A stretch of 64,000 nt of DNA from Litoditis marina (lineage: Eukaryota; Nematoda; Chromadorea; Rhabditida; Rhabditidae): assembly GCA_964036275.1 (NCBI GenBank), contig OZ038434.1, positions 16,047,879 to 16,111,878 on the forward strand, given 5' to 3'. The translations under genes and the position numbers were made by a program. Shown piece by piece: positions 30,861 through 42,043 of this stretch. A model generated the notes under the pieces. The model had not been told where the DNA came from. It saw only the letters and a list, made by a program, of their open reading frames with translations, and made no database searches. How positions within the stretch are numbered: the first letter of the stretch is position 1; every line of letters begins with the position of its first letter.

Positions 30861-32786
30861 AGTAGGAAGTGGAACAGGGTTTTTCTGTGGTCCAGGTGTT
30901 GAGAAGTTGTTCGTCGGTAACACACTCCATGAGGTATGGGTAACTTTGTGAAGTGAATTCGTTTTTCTTCAGGTACGCCAATTTTCATGATAACTCACTA
31001 ACTTTTCATGATTTCGGCAAAATAGAAGTGTTAACTTCAGGAGTGTTAAAAAAAGAAACATTGCGGAAGTGTGGTCTCCATGGTGAACCGAATAATCAAA
31101 ATTATTACAATATGTTGAAGAGAGTATAATGTTATAGTTTTCTAAAGTGAAAATTGGAACGCCTGATGAAATGAGCTACACAAAATATTAGTTTGACTGT
31201 TTGATAAAGTAGAAGACCAAGGAGATCGAAGATCACAGATCAATGTTTGAGTGAAAAACGGGTTTTCTACATGGCTGAATTTTTCCGTATTGACCACAAT
31301 GAGCAGACACAAATAAACAACCATACGGTAATTGTACAAAGACATTCAGAAAAAAAAACAAATTTCCGGTTAACAGTCTGGCGGACTTATTTGCCAAAAC
31401 AGACTTATTTGTCAATTGGTTAGAAACAAAACAGAAATTGTCTACAACAAATAGTGAAGTATTGAACATCGGTAAAGTAGTAACTGTCAGTGCATGACAC
31501 ATTAGTTAACTAAGTTAATGTTTCAATGGTTTCATTCCTATATAAATTCCATCCTTGTCTCCGCTTCTGCGTTCTTACTATTAAAAAAAATTAGAATTAA
31601 TTAATATTGCGCACGAGCGCTTTCATTGCCTTTGGTTACATCCCTGAGAATCATTGATAAGGAATAATCAATACAACCGGAAACATAAATTGAGTAAGTT
31701 TATTGTGATGTGACGTCAATTTTATATTTACTGAAATGATTTCCCGATATATATTTGGAAAAGAAGACTATATATTCTAACAGAATAAAAGAACACAACT
31801 GCGATGCGGGTTAGTGAACGTTATATTTTCAAATTCTAATTCAGTTAGGGCCAAATGAACAAGTAATAAAAACTTCACGACCCTATTTTCATGAAATTTC
31901 GAAGACTTCAGGAAAAAATGTGGGCAATTGTCAAAGAATAGACCTATTGATTGTACACGTGAGACTCCGCCCCTTTTTGGCCCAGGCTCAGCGGAGAGAC
32001 ACTGTCGCAATTATGATACGTCAGTGGGTTTCATAGAACGGGAGAAGTACAAAGATTGTATTTTAGAAATACACTAATCAAATGGAAATGACATTAAAGG
32101 CAAAGCATAGGGGAAATACGTGATGGTTAATCATTGAACGCTACCAAAGATTTCTCAGGAAATGAGAGTAATAAAAACAATGGGAATGAAAATTTCATTG
32201 AAATCTGGTTTTTTTTTCAATAGAAATCACTATTATCATCTGGAATTTCGTGAATGGAGTTCTCCTCAAAAATCCATTTAAATTCACAAACAATTAACAA
32301 AGTACAACAACTAAACAGCAATAAGTGATAAGACATTGAGAGGATATTGAGATGCCAGTGATGTTTCAAAAGATAGAGTGGTGTAATAGTGATAGTGAGA
32401 GTGATAGGGTGTTCAAGAAATTAGGAAAATCGTTGAAATGCAATAAAACTATTTAGTTTAGTAGTACATTTTACTCTAACATACCGTGAACTCTGAATGA
32501 TTATGAAGATTAAGATTAGCACGTGTTTGACTAGAAATTTCCTGCAAAAACCAACTATATTTGTAATATATATTTGTACAATTCATGAAACATGTTATGA
32601 ACTCTTCTGTGAGACAGTATGCAGAAACATTGAGCGTAATCCGAAGCCGGTCCGTGTCGCTCTCCCGTTATATCGTTCCGCAGGACTCATATCCCGAGGA
32701 AATGTGATGTTAGAAGAGACGCAGGGCGGAAGTTTATCATCGGGATGTTTCTGCATACGGCCTGTGGTTGTCGCAGATGACAAAAA
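30861..32786. other. Intergenic region between the palindrome and the N5 3' end
   Basis: About 1.9 kb of AT-rich DNA. It contains the N4-associated promoter block (31652-31973) and the N5 3' region. No coding exon, RNA gene or further repeat family was seen. Confidence 0.5.
31652..31973 (-). promoter_or_regulatory. Conserved upstream block of N4
   Basis: It holds CATTGATAAGG...ATACAACCGGAAACATAAAT (31652-31690), TGACGTCA (31711-31718) and ATTGATTGTACACGTGAGAC followed by TCCGCCCC (31946-31973), in the same order and with similar spacing as upstream of N3. CAATTATGATACGTCA just beyond (about 32004) is also shared with N3. Without the palindrome the distance to the ATG would be about 1.2 kb, as in N3 and N5. 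Confidence 0.55.
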
Positions 32787-35700
32787 TCAGTCCATAAGTT
32801 GCTGTATCAAACGAACACCCTGCCGATCGGGAAGTGTCATGAAGCGAAAAACGTGGATGTCTTTCTCGTTTTTCGCCAAGGTTTCCAGGCAATCGATAAT
32901 TCCTAATGCCGATGCATACCGGGAAGGACCAGCGGAACCACTGAAACATCAAGGTTTCCATCTCGAGAATAAGAATGACAGAGATCTTTGGCCAAAACTA
33001 GAACAAAGTTGGATTCAGAGAAACTACAGAAAAATCTACAAAGTCAAGAACTGTAAAAAATATCCAAAAAAACTCACAACTCTATCAAGCAGTAGGACAG
33101 CAGAGCTTGAGATAGACGCTGTTTTTCTGATTCTAAAATGTTCCGACCATGTTCCGATAGAGTAGGCACACCTATAAAAGACCTACTTCATTACCGTTGT
33201 GATAGGACATGAAAAACCATGCTCAAATTTAGACACTTGTCCATGAAAAGTCGAGTAATCTTCTTTTCCAGCACCACATGAATTGAAACAGTCAATGATT
33301 TCGGTGAAGCCGGTCAAACTTATGAGTTGCTGGTTCGAACCTCAGAGAACGTATGCTGAACGATCTCCTCCTGCGTCTCACCCATGGCGCACTATTTCGT
33401 GTGATTTGTATTCCAGCAAAATTAAACAGCGAGAACAGCCTATGTTCAAAGTGCAAGTTCGGATTTAAAAGTCTCAAACAAATCTCGAGCAGTACTGCGT
33501 TATTCCGAACTTTCATCAGTTGTTGAACCGCAAACCTAGCTATACACTCAGTTACCCACTTGAATTACACAAAATCATTGCCTTCATGAGAATATATTCC
33601 TTCTTCGTGATCTGGTTGCGAACCAAAAGATGGATGTTTTGTTTCTTCATTTCCAGGAATGTTTCTCTATAGTTTCGGCTTTTGCTGAAAACAATGAGGA
33701 TCATGGCATACTGTTTATATGTTTTATAAAATTAACTACTAATAAGAAAAACGTATTTTACAGTATTATGGGCTCAATCAGAAACTGGTCGCCACTTGTT
33801 CTCGATTATTCATAAGTAGCAAATAACAAATAGTTTTTAACGCAGTACACTATCTTGATGAAAACTGATTTTCGACTTTTAACTTTCAAATTCAGTCTCA
33901 CTCTTTTCTAGCAGCCCACGGGACAAACCAATCCACGGTCACATTTGTCAAAACGCACTGATTAGTTATGGGTCGCTTGCCGTTCGACGTAGATGAAGCA
34001 ACGGCTAGCAATTTTAAAATCTAACCAACTTGGAGGATTTCTTCAGCTAAGTAGTTTTCGAAGAGTAATATGCGTTTCTAAATATTATTCGGTAATAGTT
34101 TTCTCCTTTCTAAAATGTACATGACATACGTATTGATTGGAGAAACTTCAACCAGCGGAGGAGGTCGAGGTATGAGAGTTCCGTCGGGATGGAGTATTTG
34201 ATCCGATTTGTTGGAATACGAGAAGAAAGACTGGGTCAAATTGAAGCACATCAAAGCTACAGCTCGCATCAACGCAATCTGAAACTACCATGATTCGGGA
34301 GATTTGAGAATCTCTCAGAAAAGTGCAAAAACTCAAGCGAATTGTATTGTGAAAACGTGTGAGATGGATCTGGCTACTTTATTATGAAGTGCAAGTCTAT
34401 AGACAAACTCATCACTGCGCGTGTTTTGCCAAACCGCATTTTATAGCAAGTGTGCAATGTTATTGGAAGCCGTGGAAGCTTGTCGCTCGGCGTCTGTGCT
34501 AGCTAGATGAAGCTTTTGCCCCGTATTTAGCTCAAATCTGCCCACAATTGATGAAATTTTCGGGGTTCAGGTTTTTTAACGAAATATCTTGTTTACCTCA
34601 TGCGCTATCGGTATTACTACAACTACATCGTGTAGTATTGAACGAGAAAAATCAATTCAATGTTATAATGTTTTCCTCGTACGAATTTTGTGAGATATGT
34701 TTTATCGATTGAAACTTTTTTTATGAACAAAATGATGCTTATGCAATTTTTTCTTCCAGCAGATTATCAGATTTTCTATCATACTCTTCATCTCCAACTT
34801 CTTGGATAATTCACAAAATGACAGCATCACCTTCAGAGTAGTTTTTTAACTTGTATTTTACATACCCTATAAAAGGTGCATGATATCAACAAATATTCCA
34901 CTTTCAACTTACCCGATCCGGTTGTGATAACTTGTGGAAGAAAGGAAAAGTCTTCGCGTACTCTATTGTGCCGAGCAGATCGTACGCTAACCAGTGTTTG
35001 CTGAAAACACCTTCTACACGTGTTAATGGACTGTTTCTCACGTGCTAGTCCACTCAGAAATCAGTACACTCTTACACTCAATCTCACAATTTTGTCAACT
35101 TTGTTTTTATTTTCAAAAATTTCATTCGCATGTCATTTATTTGAAAGCAATCTAAGTATACACGACCAGCTATCATTCAATGCACAGAGCCACATCTTAT
35201 ATGTGTCTCTGCGCATGTTCGCTCTACACACTATCTCGTACGCTGGTACATAATTAACGACAGCTCGCATGACTGATTGGGTCGTTTGCTCTCTTTGTAG
35301 GTCGCTATGAGGTTGAAGTACGATACACTTTTCGATAGGATAAACAAAAACATATCTCACAATAATGTTTGACTGAAAATACGACATACCTTGTAGGTCC
35401 CCAGAAAGGACACGGTGGACTGCTCCGAGGGGTGAGGTCGGACCATCCCGGCATCGGCTGTCAAAAATTAGTAATTTATTCAATTACATTCAAAGAACAA
35501 GCATACATGGAATGTTACACGTAATTGGAGTTCCCTATTCAAAACGGGTTGGAAAACCATAATCGAGTTACGATTTCAATTGTATCACTTGGTCATTCTG
35601 CACATAATGGTATGTTCAGTGTTCATGTTTATATTCATTACTCATTACAAAACGGTAAGAAGTCAACAACAACAAATGCCAAGGTTTTCTCAACTATTCG

Positions 35701-38700
35701 AAAATCTTCGATATCAGTTGTCTCACCCCAACTCGGTCTGCGATGTCCAGGGAACAACTTTGTTGAAGCAAATCTTCCAGATTAGGCAAAAGGAAAGGAT
35801 TCGGGTTATAACGACATTTCCGGAACTTATCCGTCTGAAAATGAGTTAGTCAATTGCATAGTCACGTGAAATATGTCAAACACAGCAGAAATTTGAAACT
35901 CGCAATGACAAAGTGCACGATGGCTCATTAGAATGCTAACTTCACGTGACTATTCATTTTATTTCTAGTATATTAATATCTGAAACTTCTATGCTAATGT
36001 AACTCCTACTCGTGAGCCATTCAAGGGCGATAAAAAAAATTACTGTTCGATTTGAGCTTCTTTTACAATCACTCCGAAAACCATAATGAAAAAGCTGAGA
36101 AGAATGAAGAGAACTACCTTCACTTCTAGATACTCCAACGAACTGATCAACTTTTGCATCGGACATTCAACCGAAAAGAGTCTTGATGGAATCTAGAATA
36201 AGAAATTAATTCCAGAAAGGCAAGGCGGCAAAAGGCCTACTATTTTAAATAACTTTCGTTCAATTCATGAAAAACGACTAAAACACAATTTTGCCTTTTT
36301 TGAAATTAAATAACTGAAACAGTGAGCAGTGGGTAATCCAAGCACCGCTCAGGCGAATACATCTGGCACCATATGAGACGGTTCCAACTAAAGTTTTCCA
36401 AACAACAAAGTAATTCGCGGAATTTTGTCAATCTGTGAACGGGAACTCTTTCTTGCGCCTTGCGATCGAAATGACACAACTTTAGTTTTCTTGTCAACGC
36501 GATGTTGGCATTTGATAATGAGATTCAGATTTTTTTCGGCAAATGCTAAGGGAACGGAGTTCGCTCGTCAATTGCCACCCAAAGGAATCATCTTTACCAT
36601 TCGCCATTCGCACTGATTCATTTTGACAAGTGCCAAACCGTTTTTTGAGGATTCGAACCCTTCGCCGTTGGGCCAAAAACAAGAGCACACTACACTAAGG
36701 GAGCACCTGCATTTGAAAGGAAAGGACTGCGCTATATAAAACCACGCCGCAATCGTTTAGATTAACGTTGTCACACATGAGTGTATTAAAAGGGATGAGT
36801 TCATTAAAAACACATTTCATAAATATAAAACGTGAATTTGAAAATTCACACCAAAAAAAACATTTCAGCTGGTTAAAAGCCTGTAGCCACTTTTCGCCCA
36901 ACATCGCAGGTTTAAGGGTTTACATATTCCCTTTTCCGCTCCTCGTTTCTTCTTCCAAAGATTCGCACCCATAATTCGATAATCTATTCTCATCCCGTTA
37001 TGAATATGCCCGCCCCGGTGTGTGTGTGCGAACTGTTCGCGCTCTTGAACATAGCCCGCTTAGTGTAGTGGCAAGCGTCTCGCCTTTGGTGTGGCGATTC
37101 CCGCATGAGGCAAAAGCTGGTTGACACTTGTCAAGAAAGAGGATAGTTCCTGGCACATGTCAGTGTTGAGCAGTGATAGTATCACTTGCCAAACGTTGAG
37201 CAGTGATAGTATCACTTGGCAGACGTCAATATCTATGTTGGCGCTTGTCATTTGGGTTGGCTGTAATATTTCCCAGATACATCAGCAACTTTGACAAGAT
37301 AATGGTTTACGTGTCACACCCACTCCGTTGACAACATTTTCGTGAAAAAAAAGGAAATTTTGAAAAAATTCAGGTGGACCCGTCTTATATCAAAGTGATC
37401 GTAGATGTGAGTATCCTGACCAGTTCACTATATGCTGTAAGAGTCATGAAAAGGAAAAATGGATAAGTTATTGCCTTGGTCTATCGAACCGTCTAGTGAT
37501 CGAAAACAAGATTACTACGTATGAAGATATCCCTTACCAGTTTTAATTCGTGCCGTGGTGTCTCCTGTTCTCTGGCCATTTTTCTTTTCCCCAAAACTTC
37601 TACGAGCAATTCGCTGGATCGCACGTCTTCGGATAGGTGGATTGCTAAAACTACTAACGAATAATAGCGTCTTGTGTGTCATTTAAACTAGTATATTCAA
37701 TACTGTTGTGGTAATAGAAGGCATACAAATGATGAAAATCACCTACCAACATTGAAATACATCATACTTTTTGTTTAGTTCTGGAAAGACTTGATCATAA
37801 CACCTACAACGGTTGATGTTCATTATTAGATGATAAATAAGTGTGTTTTGTCCATCTCACTGTGTACAAACATTTTATCTAAAATCGAGTTCACGTCTCC
37901 ATTTGTTCTACTCACCCAACGGGTTCATTCCGACCTCCACACACTTTTGGAAACGACACGCACGGCACGAACAGCGTTTCACTGAAACCATTATATGCCA
38001 AGGCCATACATCTTGAAACTCAAAAAAAGTAATGTTGAAAATATATATATTATGCATTACCAAAGAAACAGTCATAATAGCGGTAAATTCGTTTAAACTA
38101 ACAAGGGTTGTAGTTTGGCCTGTATACCAAAATGTTGATTTACAACAAAATTCTACCGGTATTTAAATGAAAGCACGATAGAGGGTTAGAACACACACCG
38201 TCTGTTACTCATGCCGGTTTACCAGGTTTTTGGCAATGTCAGCCTTCGTTGGCTAAAACTTTCGAAGCACTGATTTGAATTCCTGCCAGCATTTCTCACC
38301 ATCAATGCACATAAATATAGTACAAGCTGCACACGTTTTCCTTGCGGTTGTTAAACGTGAACCAGACAAGTCCTCAAACATACGTTTAGGTAGAACGACG
38401 AAACATTTCCCATCTTTCTTGCATTGGTATCGCGCCTGTGATACAAGGGTTCTCCGGAAAAACGTTTTGCAACCATTGCATGACGGCACCTGAAAATGAT
38501 CGACTTCTAACCAAAAAAATAGAATCAACGCACTGGAGCGCACAGCATTCCAATCAGTACAGTAGCTGTCATACTACAAATGTTGGTCCTTTTGTGGTCT
38601 CCACGACTGTGGATAATCAGGCGCTATTCGGTAGTAGCGAATCATAATCGTGTGTGTGCTGTGAGCAAAAGCTCAAGTTTTCACATCTGCTTTCTAACAT

Positions 38701-39565
38701 TTTCAAATATAACAACATAATAGAAAGACTATATAAGCAGATGTTAGGTTGGTAAAAAAGTATAAATACACTTTATGACCTATAACGATTCTGTTCACAG
38801 CTTGTAACCACATGTTTGGTTTGTGTGAGTTCGGAAAAATCTCTTCACAAACATTCCGAAGTTGCAACCACCATTGTGTCCCGTTGTCCTCACCGCCCAT
38901 TCGAATTTTTTTATCGAATTATACAATTGATGACTTTTTGATCTATTTTTCGAGAGAAAACAACTTACCATTCAATAATTTCCGCTAGTCACACTTTCAC
39001 TAAAAGTTTTGTTTAATATTTTTTCATCAGCAATATTATATGGTGTGCAATTACTTACATCGTAATGATATCCGGACGCCGATTCGCCGCAAACGAGGCA
39101 GTATTTTGGAGAGACATTTTTAGGTAGTTCTACGACCAGGGGTGGACTGGAAGCAGCTGGGGAAACCGTTGAAGAGGAGAATTCGGTGGGAAGATGGGCG
39201 GTGGGACTGTTTGATCTACAATGATATGGATTTTTGGCGTGTACTAGCAGTTGTAGGACGAACCATGAGAACTAACAGGGTCTAACTACTAGTCGTATTT
39301 AGTCACCCGTACTTAGTACGATCGGGTTTGTGGGAGAGCAATTATTGATGAGAAACGGAGAAAGGGAAAGGAGTTGTGAGTGACTCATTTGGTTTTGGAA
39401 AACAGCTGATGGAGGAATACCGTACCTGAACACTGATTTCGCAAAGGATTCGTAACTCGGAGACCTAGTTCCTATTTCATGTGGTAGCTCGTCTTTTGGC
39501 CTGGTTTCGAAAGATGAGTCGAGAAAAAAGTCCAAGCAGGCAGCGCTGTCTGAACTCAGGGTCAT
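32787..39565 (-). CDS. N5: nuclear hormone receptor, complete
   Basis: Exons (- strand order): 39426-39565, 39059-39215, 38384-38489, 37916-37981, 37538-37644, 36118-36192, 35727-35834, 35390-35457, 34913-35000, 34130-34278, 33560-33684, 33078-33171, 32787-32940 (TGA); 478 residues. The N-terminus is MTLSSDSAACLDFFLDSSFE. The DBD covers about residues 86-157 (C86, C89, C103, C106; CNGCKTFFRRT; CKKDGKC; CSCRACRFQKC; GMNPLG). The hinge starts AIHLSEDVRS. Ligand-binding landmarks are YNPNPFLLPNLEDLL, PMPGWSDL, HWLAYDLLGTIEYAK, KKEYILMKAMILCNS and GSAGPSRYASALG. A CAG 11 nt before the ATG is a likely trans-splice acceptor. In exon 34130-34278 the donor used by relatives (CC|GTGAGT) reads CC|GCTGGT, and the frame runs 24 nt further to AC|GTATGT, adding eight residues (PLVEVSPIN region). 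The second intron holds an unplaced short frame on the same strand (38703-38900). Confidence 0.9.
36620..37260. repeat. Foldback repeat with two tRNA-like ends
   Basis: On the - strand at about 36645-36706 lies CTTAGTGTAGTG followed by a perfect B box (GGTTCGAATCC). On the + strand at 37052-37110 lies CTTAGTGTAGTGGCAAGCG with a TCGCC/GGCGA anticodon-like stem but no good B box. TGACAAGTGCC and its complements flank both, and GTTGAGCAGTGATAGTATCA is tandemly repeated at 37164 and 37195. These look like tRNA pseudogenes or SINE heads and not working tRNAs. They lie in the N5 intron between exons 37538-37644 and 36118-36192. Confidence 0.45.
38551..38660. repeat. Dispersed repeat, copy in N5 intron 2
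   Basis: It shares TGTTGGTCCTTTTGTGGTCT and CACGACTGTGGATAATCA with N4 intron 1 (27565-27665), along with the downstream CGCTA..CGGTAGT..GCGAATCATAATCG. Confidence 0.5.
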
Positions 39566-40104
39566 TTTGCCTCAACCTGATAAATATATTTCTCATTCAT
39601 TTGAAGAAAAAACTAGTGAAACCTGAATCTATTCTATGAACGAGGTACAGTTCAAAAATAATACAACAGTATAAAAATAAGTTCTAGTTCAAAACATTGG
39701 ACTAGCATCTACTAATGTGGTGAGATTGTTATGTTCGTCGATATCACCGCATTGGAAAATCAATATTTAATAACTTGTTGTTGATACATTGCTTTTTTGA
39801 ATAAAAACATTTTGCGGTCAAGAATGAATAGTTATTTCGTTACAAACGTTGTTGAGTAGCTCTGCCGATACTGTCGGTTTGTTCAGAAATTGCGAATTTT
39901 TGGATAGAGAGAACAGTTGTTATCATTCTGTCATTTAGTTTCGCTTTCTGTAGATTAGCTATCAAGAATTGCAGATAAATGCAAATTCATTTGCTTAACT
40001 ATACTTTATTATAAAACACAATTTATCATTGACAATATGAGAACGTTGATTGTAAAACCAAACCTATGAGTTTCGGAAACAGTTCGGTATTCGGGTTTAT
40101 CGGT

Positions 40105-40559
40105 TTAAAGAATCCGTCCCGCTTTAATTTTGACTTCTGAGTTAACAAACTAACCCTATGGCACATGAAAAACCATTATCAAAATTATATACTTTTATAT
40201 CCCTATCTAGCTTCGTTTTCTCAGAAATGGGGCTTACGTAATGACACCGATAGGGGGGTTGCGTACGGGGTATGCTCAAAATAGCTTATAGAAGTGCAAA
40301 AACGATTTTAAAACATTCTATCACATACGAATACACAATTGGGAACTACAAAATGAAAATAATTCTGGGTGTAAATGAACCGAGGCAAGTTGCGTCACAG
40401 AGCAAATGTTCATGTCTCCTTCTTTACTGCTTGATGTTATGCAATTTTCACAAATTTCCAATCAGAAAGTTTTATGGTCTACGGAAAGACATTAAAAAAC
40501 TTTTTTGAGCATTTTAAATTTTTTGTGAAACTCAAATTATAGCGGAACGGTTTCTTTAA
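40105..40559. mobile_element. TTAAAGGGACCGT-type element, diverged copy
   Basis: The left end TTAAAGAATCCGTCCCGCTT faces GCGGAACGGTTTCTTTAA at the right, so the inverted ends are retained although diverged from the copies in N1 and N3. There is no transposase frame. Confidence 0.45.
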
Positions 40560-40715
40560 GAAGGAGAAACATATATGAAGGAAATGCGAAATACGACTGA
40601 TTGAAAAGAGTCGTTTCTTGAAAACGATTCCGAAAATGCGAATAATTCAGCTATTTTATTTTTGATGTCTGATCAACTTCGGTGAAACGCAGGTGAATTT
40701 GGAAGGAACAGGCTT

Positions 40716-40743
40716 ATTGATTGTACACGTGAGACTCCGCCCC
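40716..40743 (-). promoter_or_regulatory. Conserved upstream island of N5
   Basis: ATTGATTGTACACGTGAGAC followed by TCCGCCCC is identical to the island upstream of N4. It lies 1.15 kb before the N5 ATG and is followed, as in N4, by GGGTTTCATAGAAC (about 40794). No TGACGTCA was seen close by. Confidence 0.5.
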
Positions 40744-42043
40744 TTCGGGCTGATCGAAAAGTACACAACATTGCCGCAATTTAATGGGCACGGGTTTCAT
40801 AGAACACCATGAGTACAAATATCTTATTGGAAACTAGTCGTAGACGGTAATTGAGGCGATTCGAGCTGGAAAAGAGAGAAGGGATGACATAGAGAGAGGG
40901 CCGGAAACAGAGGAAGAGAGTGAGAGACAAAAAGGCATACAGATAAAAAGAGAGAGAGGAGAGAGAAGAGAGATAATTTTTTTTATAAGTTTCGCGCCAC
41001 ATTGTTGTTGTTATCTGTCCATCCTACTCCGGCTTGGTCATGAGATCACAAAGTCGCAGTCAACATTTTCACCGATCAGTGGTAGGAACCATTTGAGATG
41101 GTGTGAACAGGTGAGTACAGTAACCTCGCTTCTATCGATTGTTTATATGAGCTGGGTGGATCCCCAGTTCAATTAATCTCCTGTAACAATCTTTACTAAT
41201 TTGAAACTTCGCTAGACCTATTTCGTTGCGATCCACTTGTATTTTCTACGTCGATGCAATTATTACTTCTTTAATAGTTATTTTGAAATTTCGTTCATAA
41301 TCATCGGAATTTGGCGAAAAATGTCTAGTGTTTTGGCAGTCTGAAGTCATATTATGTCAACTGCCCATGGTAAAGATTGATCTATGGGATTACTTAAGGT
41401 CGGGTTAGTTTGGGCAAGTAAGTTTTGCCCAAATGAGAACTTTTTATGGTTCTCAATACGCTAGAACGGAAGGACTCGTTCGTATATTCACGTTTGAAAT
41501 AAATCATTGATCGAGTAATCAAACAAATCCCATATGTTTATTGACATAAACACGGAGTTTCCATTAAAGCTATATACCATTCAGCGTAGAATTGTTGAGT
41601 TATCGAATCAGTGGGGAGGTAAACAACGAGAAATCGACCGAAACAGGAAACTATATTTTTTGTAAATCTGTCGACTGGAACACATGCGGGCTACAACGAT
41701 GAACCTTTTACAGATCAAGTTGACTTGTCTTAGAAAAACAGACCATAGCATTTTTCACGTGTGTACATCTGCATTGTACTGTCAGGTTTTCTGATGAATG
41801 TTATGAGCGAAAAACTGATTTTCTCAGATTGGCTTGTTGACGTGTGTGATAAGGAGACATATCGAGAAGTACTACTAGACAACTTCAAACAACCAATACA
41901 ATTCAGATTTGACCAGGTCGAAGGCTGATCGATGCTGTACATATTGCTCTGAACCGCTATTTTTGTAGTTCGAGTCGTAACTTAAATGTGCTGCGCGCTA
42001 AGAGATCAAACTTCCCAAGTCAGCATTTGTCCCTCCCTATACT

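Larger units (their letters stand above)
39566..42043. other. Intergenic region between N6 and N5
   Basis: About 2.5 kb. It contains a TTAAAG-ended element (40105-40559), the N5 promoter island (40716-40743) and a GA-rich tract (40865-40980). No coding exon was recognised. Confidence 0.55.

Noticed and set aside
32497..33165. 222-codon + strand open frame
   Set aside because: It is antisense to N5 exons 33078-33171 and 32787-32940, which fit the receptor family exactly; the + frame has no recognisable domain.
37164..37230. Short tandem repeat as a possible CRISPR-like array
   Set aside because: Only two adjacent units without spacers, in a eukaryotic intron.
38703..38900. 65-codon - strand frame in N5 intron 2
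   Set aside because: The first 40 residues look protein-like (GTQWWLQLRNVCEEIF), but no matching splice sites or family were found and N5 exons join in phase without it.
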